DNA of 64,000 nt, taken from Musa acuminata AAA Group. Lineage: Eukaryota; Streptophyta; Magnoliopsida; Zingiberales; Musaceae. The number at the start of each line of letters is the position of its first letter. Within the stretch, counting starts at the first letter, position 1. Of the stretch, positions 1 through 12,800 are shown piece after piece. A program made the position numbers and the translations under genes. The notes below the pieces were generated by a model that saw only the letters and a list, made by a program, of their open reading frames with translations, was not told the origin of the DNA and did no database searches. Location of the stretch: contig NC_088345.1 of the NCBI RefSeq assembly GCF_036884655.1, forward strand, positions 19,799,001-19,863,000, read 5' to 3'.

Positions 1-583
1 ACTCTCGGTGTCATGAGAGGAATATCTCATATGTTAATGCTCAGACAAATCCCTGGCTAGGGTCATTCGAATTGAGAGAGAAAGAGTTCTCCGGGATAAT
101 CCGACTAGAGCGAGATTCAAGTAGAAACAATATGGGTTTGACAGCACCATGCCCGGTATACAGTCTCTAGGATATTAGATGGATGAGGGACTATAAGTAT
201 ACGGTAATTGAGGACAGACATGCCCAATAGATTGGATTCCCCTTTATCATTTGGGGACTACAGTGTAGTGGCCTAGTACGTCCACAATCAATGAGTCAAG
301 TGAATTATTATAGAGATAATAATTCACTAAGTCAGAAGGAGTTCTGACAGGTATGACTCATGGCCATATCGATATTGGGCCTAGAGGGTCACACATATGG
401 TAGGCGTTACAATGAGTAAGGGTTTGGATATAAGATATCCGTCGGAGCCCCTATCTTATTGGATATCCAATAAGCCCCTGAATTATTGGATCCTATAGAT
501 GAGATCCAATAAGAGTCATTTAGAGATTATTGGATATAGATCCACTAATCTAAGAGGCTTGGGTAGTTGGATGGAGATCCAAT
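1..583. repeat. Copia-type LTR fragment, left part (split by A1)
   Basis: No coding frame is visible. Long stretches match 35,140-35,480 almost base for base (for example the blocks around 'aaagagttctccggga', 'gatattagatggatgaggga' and 'gtggcctagtacgtcc'), so both are copies of one repeat. At 35 kb that repeat is the LTR-like start of the element whose gag lies at 62.9 kb, so I read this as the same kind of LTR. The sequence resumes at 8,545 after the inserted element A1. Orientation is assumed from the 35-kb copy. The left end lies outside the window. Confidence 0.6.
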
Positions 584-1783
584 TGTTAGGATCGGAGTGG
601 CACTAAGAGGGGGGGGGGGGTGAATTAGTGCAACGGTAAAGTGTGATAAACTTTTGACGATTTAAACACTTTCGGAAACTTCGTACGATAAAAGTAATAT
701 TTTCGTTTGAAACTGTTTCGATTGCGTTTTAACTTGAAGGGATAAGTAAGACGGAGACAAAGAAGTAGAGCAATAAAGTGCAAATGGTTTGTAGTAATAT
801 AAATGACAATAAGTAAATGCAAACCAGAGATCACGCCGATTTTACAGTGGTTCGGTCAAATGACCTACATCCACTTGCGAGGCCCCTCTTCGATGAGGCT
901 CCCACCTTCCACTAGCAAATCTCTTGAAGGGGAAGGGTAAATACCCGTCTTACAACTTTTTACAAGCGGTTCACTCTCTTATAGATTTTCAGCAAAAAAG
1001 AAGGAGGTGAACACTAGCAAATTGAAAACAAGACTAGCAAAGACTTTTCTAAGACCTTTCTCTCAATCAATTGCTTTTTAAAAAGTTGTAATCTCAGTTG
1101 AGATTTGAGGGATATTTATAGACCTTAAGAGGATTCAAATTTGGGCTCCAAAATTTGAATTCTCTTTGGGTTCCCGATGCTAGCGGTGCCACCGCCTGTT
1201 AGTGGCGGTGCCACCGCCTGTCAGTGTCAAACACTGACAGTGCTGGGCGGTGCCACCGCCAGACCCTTCGGTTCACTTGTTGGGCTTCAAATTTAGCCCA
1301 AACCAAGTCTAATTTTGGGCCCAGTTGGCCCCTAACCAGGATATAGGATTATCTCTTAATCCTAATCCTAATTACAAGTGAACTACATAACAAAACACAT
1401 CCTAAGCAAGTTTTCAACCGCGAACGTCGAGTCTTGTTCCGGCGAGCTTTTCGACGAACTTCTTCCGACGGACTCCCAGCAAGCTCCCGAACTTATGATG
1501 ACTTTAACGAGTAGTCGAGCCTTCTCGGTGATCTCCGTGAACCTCCGACGATCTCTTCGGCGAACTTTCGAAAATTTCGACAGGTTCCCGATTTCTTCTC
1601 GGTTGGTTTCGGCAACATCTCCGACGATTCTTCGGACTCTTAAACGTCCATCGAACTTGACTCCGGTATTCTTGCTTTGTGTTTTCTGGTTATCGTAGTT
1701 AATCCTGCACACTTAACTCAATAATATGGATTAGATCAATTAACCCATCAATTGATTTTATCATCAAAATCTGAGATTCAATA
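584..1783 (-). repeat. A1 3' LTR
   Basis: Begins TGTTAGG on the plus strand and ends TTCAATA; the last dinucleotide is TA instead of CA, a point change relative to the other LTR. It contains a run of 12 G at 609-620 and three copies of the palindrome GCGGTGCCACCGCC at about 1,187-1,260, one pair separated by a perfect stem (TCAGTGT...ACACTGA). The 106-residue frames on both strands (1,378-1,712) are LTR sequence, not genes; the same frame recurs in the other LTR at 8,139. Confidence 0.92.
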
Positions 1784-2713
1784 ATCTCCCCCTTTTTTAT
1801 GATGACAATCAATTGAAGACGGAGTTAAACATAACTCCCTCTATCTATATGCCATATTATGAGAAGATGAAAACACTTGAATTTCATGCATTGAATTCAA
1901 GCATAAACCTATAAGTTCTAACCGTAGAATTTATCGTTATTCTCATTAAGCAATAGTAAATACAAAACTTTGATGAAAATCATTTTCAAGTCGAATGATA
2001 AGAGACAATTTTTACTACGGCAGGAGACAAAGATTTTCAACATGAATTTCATGATATAAATTTAAGGCATGCTTTCAATATAATCAATCAATCTTGTGAT
2101 ATTCTCAAAGATTTTGCAAGGCATATAAGACATTCATATCACACAAGCTTTTGCAATTCATATAAGTCATGCTATTAAAATGGTACAAGTCATCACTTTT
2201 CTCCCCCTTTGTCATCAACAAAAAGGAATGAGACTTGAAGCACATAATTTGTGATTATAACATCAGGAATTCAGCATTGATCATAAAAATTTTATTATTC
2301 AAAATTAAGTATGCTAAAATATTTACGCAGAGTTCATCTTAAAGGAAAAATCAGCATTCATCCATTTTATCAAATCTCTTCTTTCTATAAATAACAAAAA
2401 TTATAGATGTACAATGAAGAGATAGTGATAAAAAAATTTCAAGTAGTAACTCCAATAAGCCAAGATCATAATTCGAATACAAATCCATTCAAATTCAATT
2501 CGTCAACTTGAAACTCATAATCAAGCCATCAAAATCAATTTCGAGATTCACAAAATATCATAAAATCATTAATCTTGATTAGATGGGAGCGGTGTTTGAC
2601 TCAAGGTAGGATAAGATAATTTAACATGTCATCGAAAGAGAAGGATCAAATTCATCGAGGAACGGAGAGAGGATGAAAAACTTTACGAAAAATCCATTCA
2701 AACAAGTTTATTC
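1784..2713 (-). other. A1 3' spacer with polypurine tracts
   Basis: Non-coding, AT-rich stretch between the RNase H stop and the 3' LTR. On the minus strand it holds a GTTGATGACAAAGGGGGAGAA-like tract at about 2,201-2,223 and the LTR-proximal tract AAAAAAGGGGGAGATTA at 1,782-1,800. Two purine tracts of this form are a known Sirevirus feature. I see no envelope-like open frame, which some relatives carry in this position. Confidence 0.75.
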
Positions 2714-5700
2714 TTAGGGACAATTTAACATACCTAATTCCCTTCTAATGAATTCAAATTGATCTTCATTCAAAGCTTTTGCAAATATATCTGCTAATTG
2801 ATGCTTTGTATCAATGAATTCTAGAACAACATTATTGTTAAGAATATGATCGAGTATGAAATGATACCTAACGTCGATATGCTTAGTTTTAGAGTGCTGA
2901 ATTGGATTTTTAGTAAGACATATGGCACTAGTATTATCATATTTTATGGGAATGTTTTTAAAGTGAATTCCATAGTCTTCTAATGTATTTTTCATCCAAA
3001 TAACTTGTGCATAGCATGCACTTGCAAAAATGTATTCGGTTTCTGCCGTAGATAGTGCAACTGAATTTTGTTTCTTGGAAGTCCAAGAAACAAGTGCATG
3101 TCCTAAAAATTGACATGTTCCGGATGTACTTTTTCTATCTATCCTGCATCCGCCAAAATCGGCATCTGCATAAGCTATTAAATCAAAATTTTCAGATTTT
3201 GGATACCACAGTCCTAGATTTGGAGTTCCTTTAAGATACCAAAATATTCTTTTAACACTTTTAAGATAAGATAATTTAGGATTTGATTGAAACCTAGCGC
3301 AAAGTCCTACACTAAACATAATATCCTGTCTAGTCGCGGTGAGGTAGAGTAGACTACCTATCAGTCCTTTATATGTTTTTTGATCGAAATTTTCACTATT
3401 TTCATCCATATCTAACTTAGTCGCAGTACTCATAGGGGTGTTTATTGCTTTTGAATTATCCATGTTAAATTATTTTAACAATTCTAATGTATATTTAGAT
3501 TGGTTAAGAAATATACCATCACTAAGTTGTTTGATTTGTAATCCCAAAAAGAAAGTTAATTCACCCATTAAACTCATTTCAAATTCATGACTCATACATT
3601 TGGCAAATGATTCACATAGTGATTCATCCGAAGAGCCAAAAAAAATATCGTCAACATAAATTTGTACAACAAGAAAATTATTTTCAAAATATTTAATAAA
3701 CAATGTAATATCAACCTTGCCTTTAGTAAAATTATTTAAAATAAGAAAGGAACTAAGCCTTTCATACCAAGCTCTAGGAGCTTGTTTCAAGCCATAGAGA
3801 GCTTTAGTCAATTTGAATATATGATTAGGAAGAAGAGAATTTTCAAATCCGGGAGGTTGTTCGACATATACTTCTTCAGAAATAAAACCATTCAAGAAGG
3901 CACTTTTGACATCCATTTTAAATAGTTTAAAATTATTACTACTAGCATAGGCAAGGAGCATCCTTATGGCTTCTAATCGAGTCACGGGAGCGAAGGTTTC
4001 TTCGTAATCGATACCTTCTTCTTGGTTGAAACCTTTGGCCACTAATCTAGCCTTGTTTCTAACCACGATACCATTTTCGTCTTGTTTGTTTCTAAAGACC
4101 CATTTAGTACCAATGACTAAATGGTCATTAGGTCTAGGAACAAGCTTCCATACCTTATTTCTCTCAAATTGATTCAATTCCTCTTGCATTGCAATAACCC
4201 AAAAATCATCTTTTATGGCCTTGTCAATGCATTTAGGTTCGATTTGAGAAAGGAAGACGGCGTTAGCACAAAAATTCTTGAAAGAAGAACGAGTTTGAAC
4301 CCCTTTTGATGTATCTTCTATAATTAGCTCCTTTGGATGAGCATCTATATACTTTCATTTCTTGGGTAAGGAAATTTCGGAAGAAGGTGCATCCAAGTTG
4401 CTATTTTGAGTAGGGGGTTCATTTAAATTCAAATTATCAAAACCAAGATCATCATCAAAATCATTTTTCTTTAAATTAGAAATTTCATTAAAAACTACAT
4501 GAATAGATTCTTCTATTACTAAGGTTCTTTTGTTAAAAACCCGAAAAGCCTTAGAAACGGAAGAGTAACCAAGAAAGATGCCTTCATCGGATTTAGCATC
4601 AAATTTTCCTAAGGTATCCCTTTCATTCAAAATAAAGCATTTACAACCGAAAACTTTAAAATAAGAAATATTTGATTTTTTGTTATTCCATAATTCATAG
4701 GGAGTTTTTGATAGGGATGGTCTTATTAGGACCCTATTTATGATGTAAAAAGCCGTATTTACGGCTTCGGCCCAAAAATACTTGGGTAGACTATGTTCAT
4801 TTAACATCATTCTTGCCATTTCTTGTAGGTTTCTATTTTTTCTTTCAACTACTCCATTTTGTTGGGGATTCCTCGGAGTGGAGAAGTTGTGATTGTATCC
4901 ATTAACTTCACAAAAAATTTGAAAGTCACGGTTTTGAAATTCGCCACCGTGATCACTCCGAATTGATGAAATCATGAAACCTTTTTCGTTTTGAGTGAGT
5001 TTACAAAATTTAGAGAAACACTTGAAGCAATCACTTTTGTGAGCTAAGAAATAGGTCCAAGTGTATCTAGTATAGTCATCCACAATTACAAACGCATATT
5101 TGCTTCCTCCTAGACTTGTCGTGTCAATTGGTCAAAATAAGTCCAAATGAATCAATTGTAATGGTCTAGTGGTGCTAATTTGAGTTTTTGGTTCGAAACT
5201 AGTTTTTATTTGTTTACCTAGTTGACATGCATCGCATACTTTGTCCTTAATAAACTTTATATTTGGAATTCCTCGCACTAATTCTCTTGATGAGATCTTA
5301 GATATTAGTTTCATGCTTGCATGACCTAGTCTCCTATGACAAAGCCAAGCATCATCATTTAAAGCGGAAAAGCACATTTCATTACTTAGTTCATCAAGGT
5401 TGATGGTGTAGACATTATTTTGTTTTAATGCAATCATAGTTATGTTATGGTTTGGTTTTTCAATAATACACATTTGATTCAATTCTAACGATATAACCTT
5501 TATCGCATAATTGACTAACACTCAAGAGATTATGTTTCAATCCATCAACTAGTAAGACATCATCAATAGAAAATTTTAATTTGTTACCTATGGTTCCCTT
5601 GCCAATGATTTTGCCTTGGTTGTTGTCTCCGAAGGTGACGTACCCTTCTTCTTTGCTAGTGAGCATAGAGAAATGAGATAGATCTCCGGTCATATGTCTT

Positions 5701-5755
5701 GAGCATCCACTTTCTATATACCATCTCTTGCTCCTAGCTTGTGATGGTGTATGTT
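2714..5755 (-). pseudogene. A1 pol: protease, integrase, RT, RNase H
   Basis: Ty1/copia polyprotein remnant. Protease: the active-site motif reads ESGCSRHMTG (about 5,690-5,730), with Glu where the catalytic Asp belongs. Integrase: the HHCC zinc finger (WLCHRRLGH...CDACQLGK, about 5,220-5,350) and the catalytic core (VDDYTRYTW, SDHGGEF, VVERKNR). Reverse transcriptase: [27 protein letters not shown]. RNase H: AYADADFGG, STAETEY, DNTSAICL, with stop at 2,714. From about 5,470 to 2,714 one frame is kept, broken only by stops near 5,132, 4,355 and 3,470. A 1-bp deletion near 5,470 separates it from the protease frame. Domains and order are complete, so an active ancestor is recent on the family's scale, but this copy cannot make a working polyprotein. 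Confidence 0.9.
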
Positions 5756-5756
5756 T

Positions 5757-7290
5757 CTACAAGAAGGGATTATTTTTAGGTACCCATTTTCTTTTGGGTG
5801 CCTTAAAAACTTGTTCATCATATTGCATAGAATTGATCATGGTTCCTTTAGGAACCCAAATTAGTTTGTTCATACTAATTTTCTTGAATGGACATTTATA
5901 AGTTTTATGTCCATATTTGCAACAAAAGTTACAATTTCTTTGGTGCCGAACATGTAAAACGGGGCCTTTAATGAAAGTGGTTGGATTTTGGTGAGGACTT
6001 CTCACAAATTCGATTCCACTTCTTTTAGGAACGTGACCCTTATTTATAAGGATCATGTTCAAAGATTTACTACCAACCTCGAATTTCTTCAAGGTGTCCT
6101 TAAGTAGCAAGTTCTCCTTTTGGAGAGATTCTAGATCATGGCATTTTATACATGGAGCTAAACTATCATGATATTCAGTTTTTAATTTATCGATATCACA
6201 AGTGAGACTATCATGCTCCTTTTTTAGCAATTTCTATTTTCTACTAATTGTCTTACATTCATCAAATAACTCATGGAAAGCATTTAATAATTCATGATAA
6301 GGTAAATCTGCATTAATGAGCAACTTGCTCGGTGTTGGACTCCTCTTCTTCGGACACGCTTGAATCATCCCACGTTGCCTTAAGCTCCTTCTTCTTTGAT
6401 GTTCTCTTTTTGGCTTGAGGACAATCGTTCTTGTAGTGTCCCATTTTTTTGCATTCATAGCAAATCACTTGGTCCTTCTTTTGTTCGAATTTATTTTTTA
6501 TATTATTTTTAAATTTATTCTTTCTTAAATATTTTTTAAATTTTTGAGTCAAAAGTGCAATGTCATTGTCACCGTCCTCATCACTTGATGTTCCTTTCAA
6601 GTGGTCTTCTTGTGATTTGAGTGTCATATCCTTCCTATTCTTTGGAAGGGGGTTCCCGAGCTCGTCATGAGCTTGACATGTCATTTCGTAGGTTATTAGA
6701 GACCCAATGAGTTCTTCAAGAGGGAATGTTTTAAGGTCTTTGGCCTCTTGAATGGTCGTAACTTTTGGATCCCAACTTTTAGGGAGGGATCTTAAGATTT
6801 TAGTTACTAGTTCAAAGTTAGTAAATTCTTTACCAAGAGCTTTGAGTCCATTGATGACATCCGTAAACCGGGTGTACATGTCTCCGATGGACTCACTTGG
6901 TTTCATTCGGAAAAGTTCGTAAGAGTGCACAAGGATGTTGATTTTAGATTCTTTCACTCGACTAGTGCCTTCATGAGTGACCTCAAGAGTTCTCCAAATA
7001 TCAAAAGTCGAATCACAAATTGAAACACGATTAAATTCATTTTTGTCTAGTGCACAAAACAAAGCATTCATAGCCTTTGCATTTAAAGCAAAAACATTCT
7101 TCTCCGATTCATTCCATTCGCTCATCGGAAGAGAAGATTTTTTAAATCCGTTTTCAACAATAGTCCAAAGCTCGAAATCCATGGAAATGAGGAAGATCCT
7201 CATACGAGTCTTCTAATAAGTATAATCTGACCCATTAAACAAGGGTGGACGTATGATAGAATGACCCTCATGTAAGCTGGAGTAAGCCAT
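5757..7290 (-). pseudogene. A1 gag (UBN2-type, zinc knuckle, coiled coil)
   Basis: Capsid-like polyprotein of a copia element. The start ATG is placed at 7,290, 40 bp inside the primer site, because the frame runs straight into the conserved LFNGSDYTY motif. There is a stop at 7,213-7,215 where relatives have Trp (YTYWKTRM). The capsid-like region follows, then a CCHC knuckle CYECKKMGHYKNDC near 6,430. After TEQVAH the frame breaks: a stretch present in relatives (ALMAIGDEV...) is deleted and the rest continues in another frame. The tail contains a heptad-like Leu/Lys segment (about 6,000-6,230) and a second Cys/His cluster, CNFCCKYGHKTYKC, ending at 5,757. Confidence 0.85.
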
Positions 7291-7328
7291 CTCTCTTAGG
7301 TATTAAACCAAATATGAGAGTGAGCCTA

Positions 7329-7340
7329 GCTCTGATACCA
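7329..7340 (-). other. A1 primer binding site (initiator Met-tRNA)
   Basis: On the minus strand it reads TGGTATCAGAGC, complementary to the 3' end of plant initiator Met-tRNA, two bases from the 5' LTR end. It fixes the orientation of the element as minus. Confidence 0.93.
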
Positions 7341-7342
7341 AT

Positions 7343-8544
7343 TGTTAGGATTGGAGCGGCACTAAGAGGGGGGGGGGGGGGTGAATTAGTGCAGCGGTAA
7401 AGTGTGATAAACTTTTGATGATTTAAACACTTTCGGAAACTTCGTACGATAAAAGCAACGTTTTCGTTTGAAACCGTTTCGATTGCATTTTAACTTGAAG
7501 GGATAAGTAAGATGGAGACAAAGAAGTAGAGCATTAAAGTGTAAATGGTTTGCAGTAATATAAATGACAATAAGTAAATGCAAACCAGAGATCACGCCGA
7601 TTTTACAGTGGTTCGGTCAAATGACCTACATCCACTTGCGAGACCCCTCTTCGATGAGGCTCCCACCTTCCACTAGCAAATGTCTTGAAGGGGAAGGGTA
7701 AATACCCGTCTTACAACTTTTTACAAGCGGTTCACTCTCTTACAGATTTTCAACAAGAAAGAAGGAGGTGAACACTAGCAAATTGAAAACAAGACTAGCA
7801 AAGACTTTTCTAAGACCTTTCTCTCAATCAATTGCTTTGCAAAAAGTTGTAATCTCAGCTGAGATTTGAGGGGTATTTATAGGCCTTAAGAGGATTCAAA
7901 TTTGGGCTCCAAAATTTGAATTCTCTTTGGGTTTCCGATGCTGGCGGTGCCACTGCTTGTTAGTGGCGGTGCCACCGCTCAGTCTGGCGGTGCCACCGCT
8001 CAGTCTGGCGGTGCCACCACCAGACCCTTCGGTTCACTTGTTGGGCTTCAAATTTAGCCCAAACCAAGTCTAATTTTGGGCCCAGTTGGCCCCTAACCAG
8101 GATATAGGATTATCTCTTAATCCTAATCCTAATTACAAGTGAACTACATAACAAAACACATCCTAAGCAAGTTTTCAACTGCGAACGTCGAGTCATGTTC
8201 CTGCGAGCTTTCCAACGAACTTCTTCCGATGGACTCCCAACAAGCTCCCGAACTTGTGATGACTTTAACGAGTAGCCAAGCCTTCTCGGTGATCTCCGAG
8301 AACCTCCGACGATCTCTTCGGCGAACTTCCGAAAATTTCGACAGGTTCCCAATTTCTTCTCGGTTGGTTCCGGCAGCATCTCCGACGATTCTTCGGACTC
8401 TTAAACGTCCATCGAACTTGACTCCGATATTCTTGCTTTGTGTTTTCTGGTTATCGTAGTTAATCCTGCATACTTAACTCAATAATATGGATTAGATCAA
8501 TTAACCCATTAATTGATTTTATCATCAAAATCCGAGATTCAACA
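7343..8544 (-). repeat. A1 5' LTR
   Basis: TG...CA ends, with the same inner landmarks as the 3' LTR: a run of 14 G at 7,368-7,381 and a TATA-like box (minus strand TATAAATA, 7,874-7,881). It has four palindrome units (GGCGGTGCCACCGCT and variants, about 7,943-8,025) where the 3' LTR has three, with different spacers. The remaining sequence agrees closely with 584-1,783. Confidence 0.92.
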
Positions 8545-8704
8545 CCAATACCCAATAGGGTAGGATCCATTAAGGTTAAGTTGATAGGGGACCTCTATAA
8601 CCAATAGTTCATAGGTTAGAGCCTTTTTGGGTAGGCTCTCCTATTCTATAAATAGGAGGGAACCAATAGTTCATAGGCTAGAGCCTTTTAGGCTAGATTC
8701 TAAC
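8545..8704. repeat. Copia-type LTR fragment, right part
   Basis: Continuation of the repeat at 1-583 after the A1 target duplication. It includes a TATA-like box TATAAATA at 8,647-8,654 and a short direct repeat (CCAATAGTTCATAGG at about 8,611 and 8,662). It ends abruptly where the gag of A2 starts (about 8,705), with no LTR terminus, so the joint looks like a deletion or illegitimate recombination scar. Confidence 0.55.
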
Positions 8705-9815
8705 AGAACTTGTTAATAAAATTTGAAGATTCCTTCCAAAGAGTTGGGACCCTAAAGTAACGGTCATTCAAGAGGCCAAAGATTTAAATAATTTTTCTCT
8801 TGAAGAACTAATTGGGTCACTAATGACCTATGAAATGATATGTAAAGCTCATGAAGAGCTTGAGGACACCCTTCCAAAGAACAGGAAGGATATAGCACTG
8901 AGAACACAAGAAGACCACTTGAAAGAAAACTCAAGTGATGTGGACTTTGATGATGACGTGGCACTCTTAACAAAGAAGTTCAAAAGATTTATAAAAATAA
9001 ATAAATTTAAAAATGATACTAAAAATAAATTTGAACCTAAGAAAGAACAAGTGATATGTTATGAATGCAAGAAGCCGGGACACTTTAAGAGTAAATGTCT
9101 CCAAGCAAAGAGGAGGCAACCAAAGAAGAAAGCTCTCAAAGCTACATGGGATAACTCAGGTGCATCCGAAGGTGAGGAGCCTAGCATCACCGAGCAAGTT
9201 GCTCACTGTGCACTAATGGCCATTGGAGATGAGGTAACAAGTTCATTTGTTGCAAATTTATCCTTTGATGAACTATTAAATGCTTTTCATGGCTTATTTG
9301 ATGAATGTAAATTAATTAGTAAAAAATATAAATTATTAAAAAAGGAGTATGCTTCTCTTGTTAATGATTTCGATAATTTAAAAGTTGAGTACAATGATAG
9401 TTTAGCTCTATGTACGACATGTGATAAACTAGAAACACTTAGAAAGGACAACTTGTTACTCAAGGATACCTTAAAAAAATTTGAGGTTGGTAGCAATTCC
9501 TTGAACATGATCCTTGCCAACAAGGGTCACGTTCATAGAAAAAATGGAATCGAATTTGTGAGTAGCTCTCACCAAAATCTAACTACCTTTGTTAAAGGCC
9601 CTACTTTGCATGTCTCATCCCGAAATAAATACAACTTTTGTTACAAATTTGGGCATGTAGCTTATCATTGTCCATTCAAAAAATGTTGTCTACGTAGATT
9701 GATTTGGGTTCCTAAAAGAACCTCAAGTGACTCAATGCAACCTGGTAAGCTATGTAGATCGATTTTTGAGGCACCCAAGGTCAAATGGATACATAAAAAT
9801 CATCTCTTTTTATAG
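8705..9815 (+). pseudogene. A2 gag, 5'-truncated
   Basis: Starts inside the capsid-like region (ELVNKI...SWDPKV) with an early TGA near 8,723. The frame is then open from 8,823. It carries a CCHC knuckle CYECKKPGHFKSKC (about 9,057-9,098), an acidic/basic linker, a Leu/Lys-rich probable coiled coil (about 9,300-9,480) and a second cluster FCYKFGHVAYHC. It ends at TAG 9,813, after which the same frame continues into protease, so this stop may not be the original gag end. Confidence 0.85.
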
Positions 9816-9836
9816 AAAAATATACCATCATAGGCT

Positions 9837-12800
9837 AGGAGCAAGAAATGGTACTTTGATAGTGGATGCTCAAGGCATATGACCAGAGATTCATCTCATT
9901 TCTCTAAGCTCGCTAGCCTAGACGAAGGATATGTCACCTTCGGAGACAACAACAAGGGTAAAATCATTGGCAAAGGAACCATAGGTAACAAATCTAACCT
10001 TCTTAATAAAGATGTATTGTTAATTGATAGTTTAAAGCATAACCTTTTGAGTATTAGTTACTTATGTGATAAAGGATATATCGTTAGATTTGAATCTAAT
10101 GTTTGTATTATTGAAAAACTATACAAAAACACATCTATGATTGCCCTAAAACAAAATAAAGTATATACTATCGAGATTAATGATCTTTGTAATAAAATGT
10201 ACTTTTCGATTTTGAATGACGATGCTTGGCTTTGGCATAGGAGATTAGGTCATGCTAGCATGAAACTAATCTCTCAAATTTCATCTAAAGAACTTGTAAG
10301 AGGAATTCCTCATATCAAGTTCGTTAAAGATAATGTGTGTAGTGCATATTAACTAGGAAAACAAATAAAAGGTAGCTTCAAACCTAAGAATCAAATAAGC
10401 ACCTCTAGACCTTTGCAATTGATCCATATGGACTTATTCGGACCAATTGCTACATCAAGCCTAGGAGGTAATAAATACGCATTTGTTATCGTGGATGATT
10501 ATAGTAGATACACATGGACTTATTTTTTGGAACACAAAAGTGAATGCTTTAGGTATTTCTCTAAGTTTTGTAAACTTATTCAAAATGAAAAGGGTTTTAT
10601 GATTTCGTCAATTCGAAGTGATCACGGTAATGAATTTCAAAACCGTGATTTCCAAGAATTTTATGAATCTAATGGATATAACCACAACTTCTCTACTCCA
10701 AGAAATCCTCAACAAAATGGAGTAGTAGAAAGAAAGAATAGAAACTTACAAGAAATGGCAAGAACCATATTAAACGAACATAGCCTACCCAAATATTTTT
10801 GGGTCGAAGCCGTAAATACAACATGCTATATTATGAATAGAGTTCTAGTAAGACCACTACTTTCCAAAACTTCTTATGAGTTGTGGAACAACAAAAAACC
10901 CAATGTTTTATACTTTAAAGTTTTTGGATGTAAATGTTTTGTTTTGAATGAAAATGATGCCTTAGGTAAATTTGATGAAAAATCTGATGAAGGAATTTTT
11001 CTTGGCTATTCCTTTATTTCTAAAGCATTTCGTATCTTTAACAAAAGAAATTTGATTATAGAAGAATTCATTTATGTTGTTTTTAATGAAAATTTTGAAG
11101 TTAAGAAAAATAAACTTGATGATGATATTGATTTTGATGCCTTGAATTTAAATGAAACCCCTTCTCCAAATAGCAATTTTGATGCATCTTCTTCCAAACC
11201 TTCTTTACCGAAGTAATGGAAGTATGCAGATGCTCATCCTAAAGAGCTAATTATAGGAGAAATATCGAAAGGGGTTCAAACTCGTTCTTCTCTTAAAAAA
11301 TTTTGTGCCAACATCAATTTTCTCTCCCAAATTGAACCTAAATGCATTGACGAGACTATGAAAGATGATTCATGAGTCATTGTAATGCAAAAAGAGTTTA
11401 ACCAATTTGAGAGAAATGAGGTGTGGAAGCTTGTTTCTAGACCAAATGACCATTTAGTTATTGGTACTAAATGGGTCTTTAGAAATAAGCAAGACGAATT
11501 TGGTATCGTGGTTTGAAACAAGGCTAGATTAGTGGCCAAAGATTTTAACCAAGAAGAAGGTATCGATTATGAAGAGACCTTCGCTCCTGTGGCTCGATTA
11601 GAAGCTATAAGGATGCTCCTTGCCTATGCTAGTAGTAATAATTTTAAGTTGTTTCAAATAGATATTAAAAGTGCTTTTCTTAATGGCTTTATTTCTAAAG
11701 AAGTTTATATTGAACATCCTCCCGGATTTGAAAATGATAGTCTCCCTAATCATGTGTTTAAATTGATTAAAGCTCTCTATGTTTTAAAACAAGCCCTAAG
11801 GACTTGGTGTGAGAGACTTAGTTCATTTCTTATTTAAAATAATTTCTCTAAAGGCAGGGTCAATACTACATTATTTATCAAAAATTTTGAAAATAATTTT
11901 CTTATTATTCAAACTTATGTTGATGATATTATTTTCGGTTCCATGAATGAATCTCTTTGTGAATCATTTGCTAAAAGTATGAGTCTTGAATTTGAAATGA
12001 GTTTGATGGGGAAATTAACTTTCTTTTTAGGCTTACAAATCAAACAGCTAAGTAATGATATTTTTCTTAGTCAAACAAAATATATTTTAGATTTACTAAA
12101 AAAGTTTAATATGGATAGCTTAAAGGCTTTCAATACTCCCATAAGAACCTCCACTAAGTTAGACATTGATGAAAGTGGAGAAAGTTTTGATCAAAAAGCT
12201 TAAAGGGGTATGATAGAAAATTTACTATACCTCAACGCAACTAGACCGGATATCATGTTTAGTGTAGGTCTTTGTGCTAGGTTTCAATCTAATCCTAAGA
12301 TATCTCATCTTAAAGCAGTTAAAAGAATTCTTAGATATCTTAAAGGTACCACTAATCTAGGATTATGATATCCAAAATCCGAAAACTTTGAACTAATTAC
12401 ATATGCTGATGCAGATTTTGCTGGATGTAGATTAGATAGAAAAAACACATCCGGAACATGTCAATTTTTAGGACACGCACTTGTTTCTTGGTCTTCCAAG
12501 AAACAAAACTCGGTTGCACTATCTACAAACGAAGCTGAGTATATTGCAGCTAGTGCGTATTGTGCACAAGTTGTGTGGATGAAAAACACTTTAGAAAATT
12601 CTAAGATTCATCTCAAAAATATCCCCATAAAATATGATAATACATGTGCAATATGTTTAACAAAGAATCTCATTCAACACTCTAGAACAAAAATATTGAT
12701 ATTAGACATCACTTTATATGTGATCATATCACTAATCATGATGTAATCTTAAAGTTTATTGATATGAAATATTAATTAGCCGATATCTTTACAAAACCTT

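Larger units (their letters stand above)
584..8544 (-). mobile_element. A1: complete Sirevirus-like Ty1/copia retrotransposon
   Basis: A 7,961-bp element on the minus strand, bounded by two LTRs of about 1.2 kb and flanked by an exact 5-bp target duplication CCAAT (579-583 and 8,545-8,549). A primer binding site complementary to initiator Met-tRNA lies next to the right (5') LTR. The order gag, protease, integrase, reverse transcriptase, RNase H is that of Ty1/copia. The long gag with coiled-coil tail, the roughly 0.9-kb 3' spacer carrying a GACAAAGGGGGAG purine tract, and palindromic CGG/CCG repeats in the LTR are known traits of the Sirevirus (SIRE/Maximus) lineage. Coding is broken by four in-frame stops, one 1-bp deletion and one small gag deletion, so it is dead but the best preserved element here. 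Confidence 0.92.

Noticed and set aside
1378..1712. 106- and 109-residue frames on opposite strands, with a parallel at 8,139-8,459
   Set aside because: They occur at the same place in both LTRs of A1; LTR sequence, no domain.
1784..2713. Envelope-like gene between pol and the 3' LTR, as in some Sireviruses
   Set aside because: No frame longer than about 60 codons here or in the A2 and D spacers.
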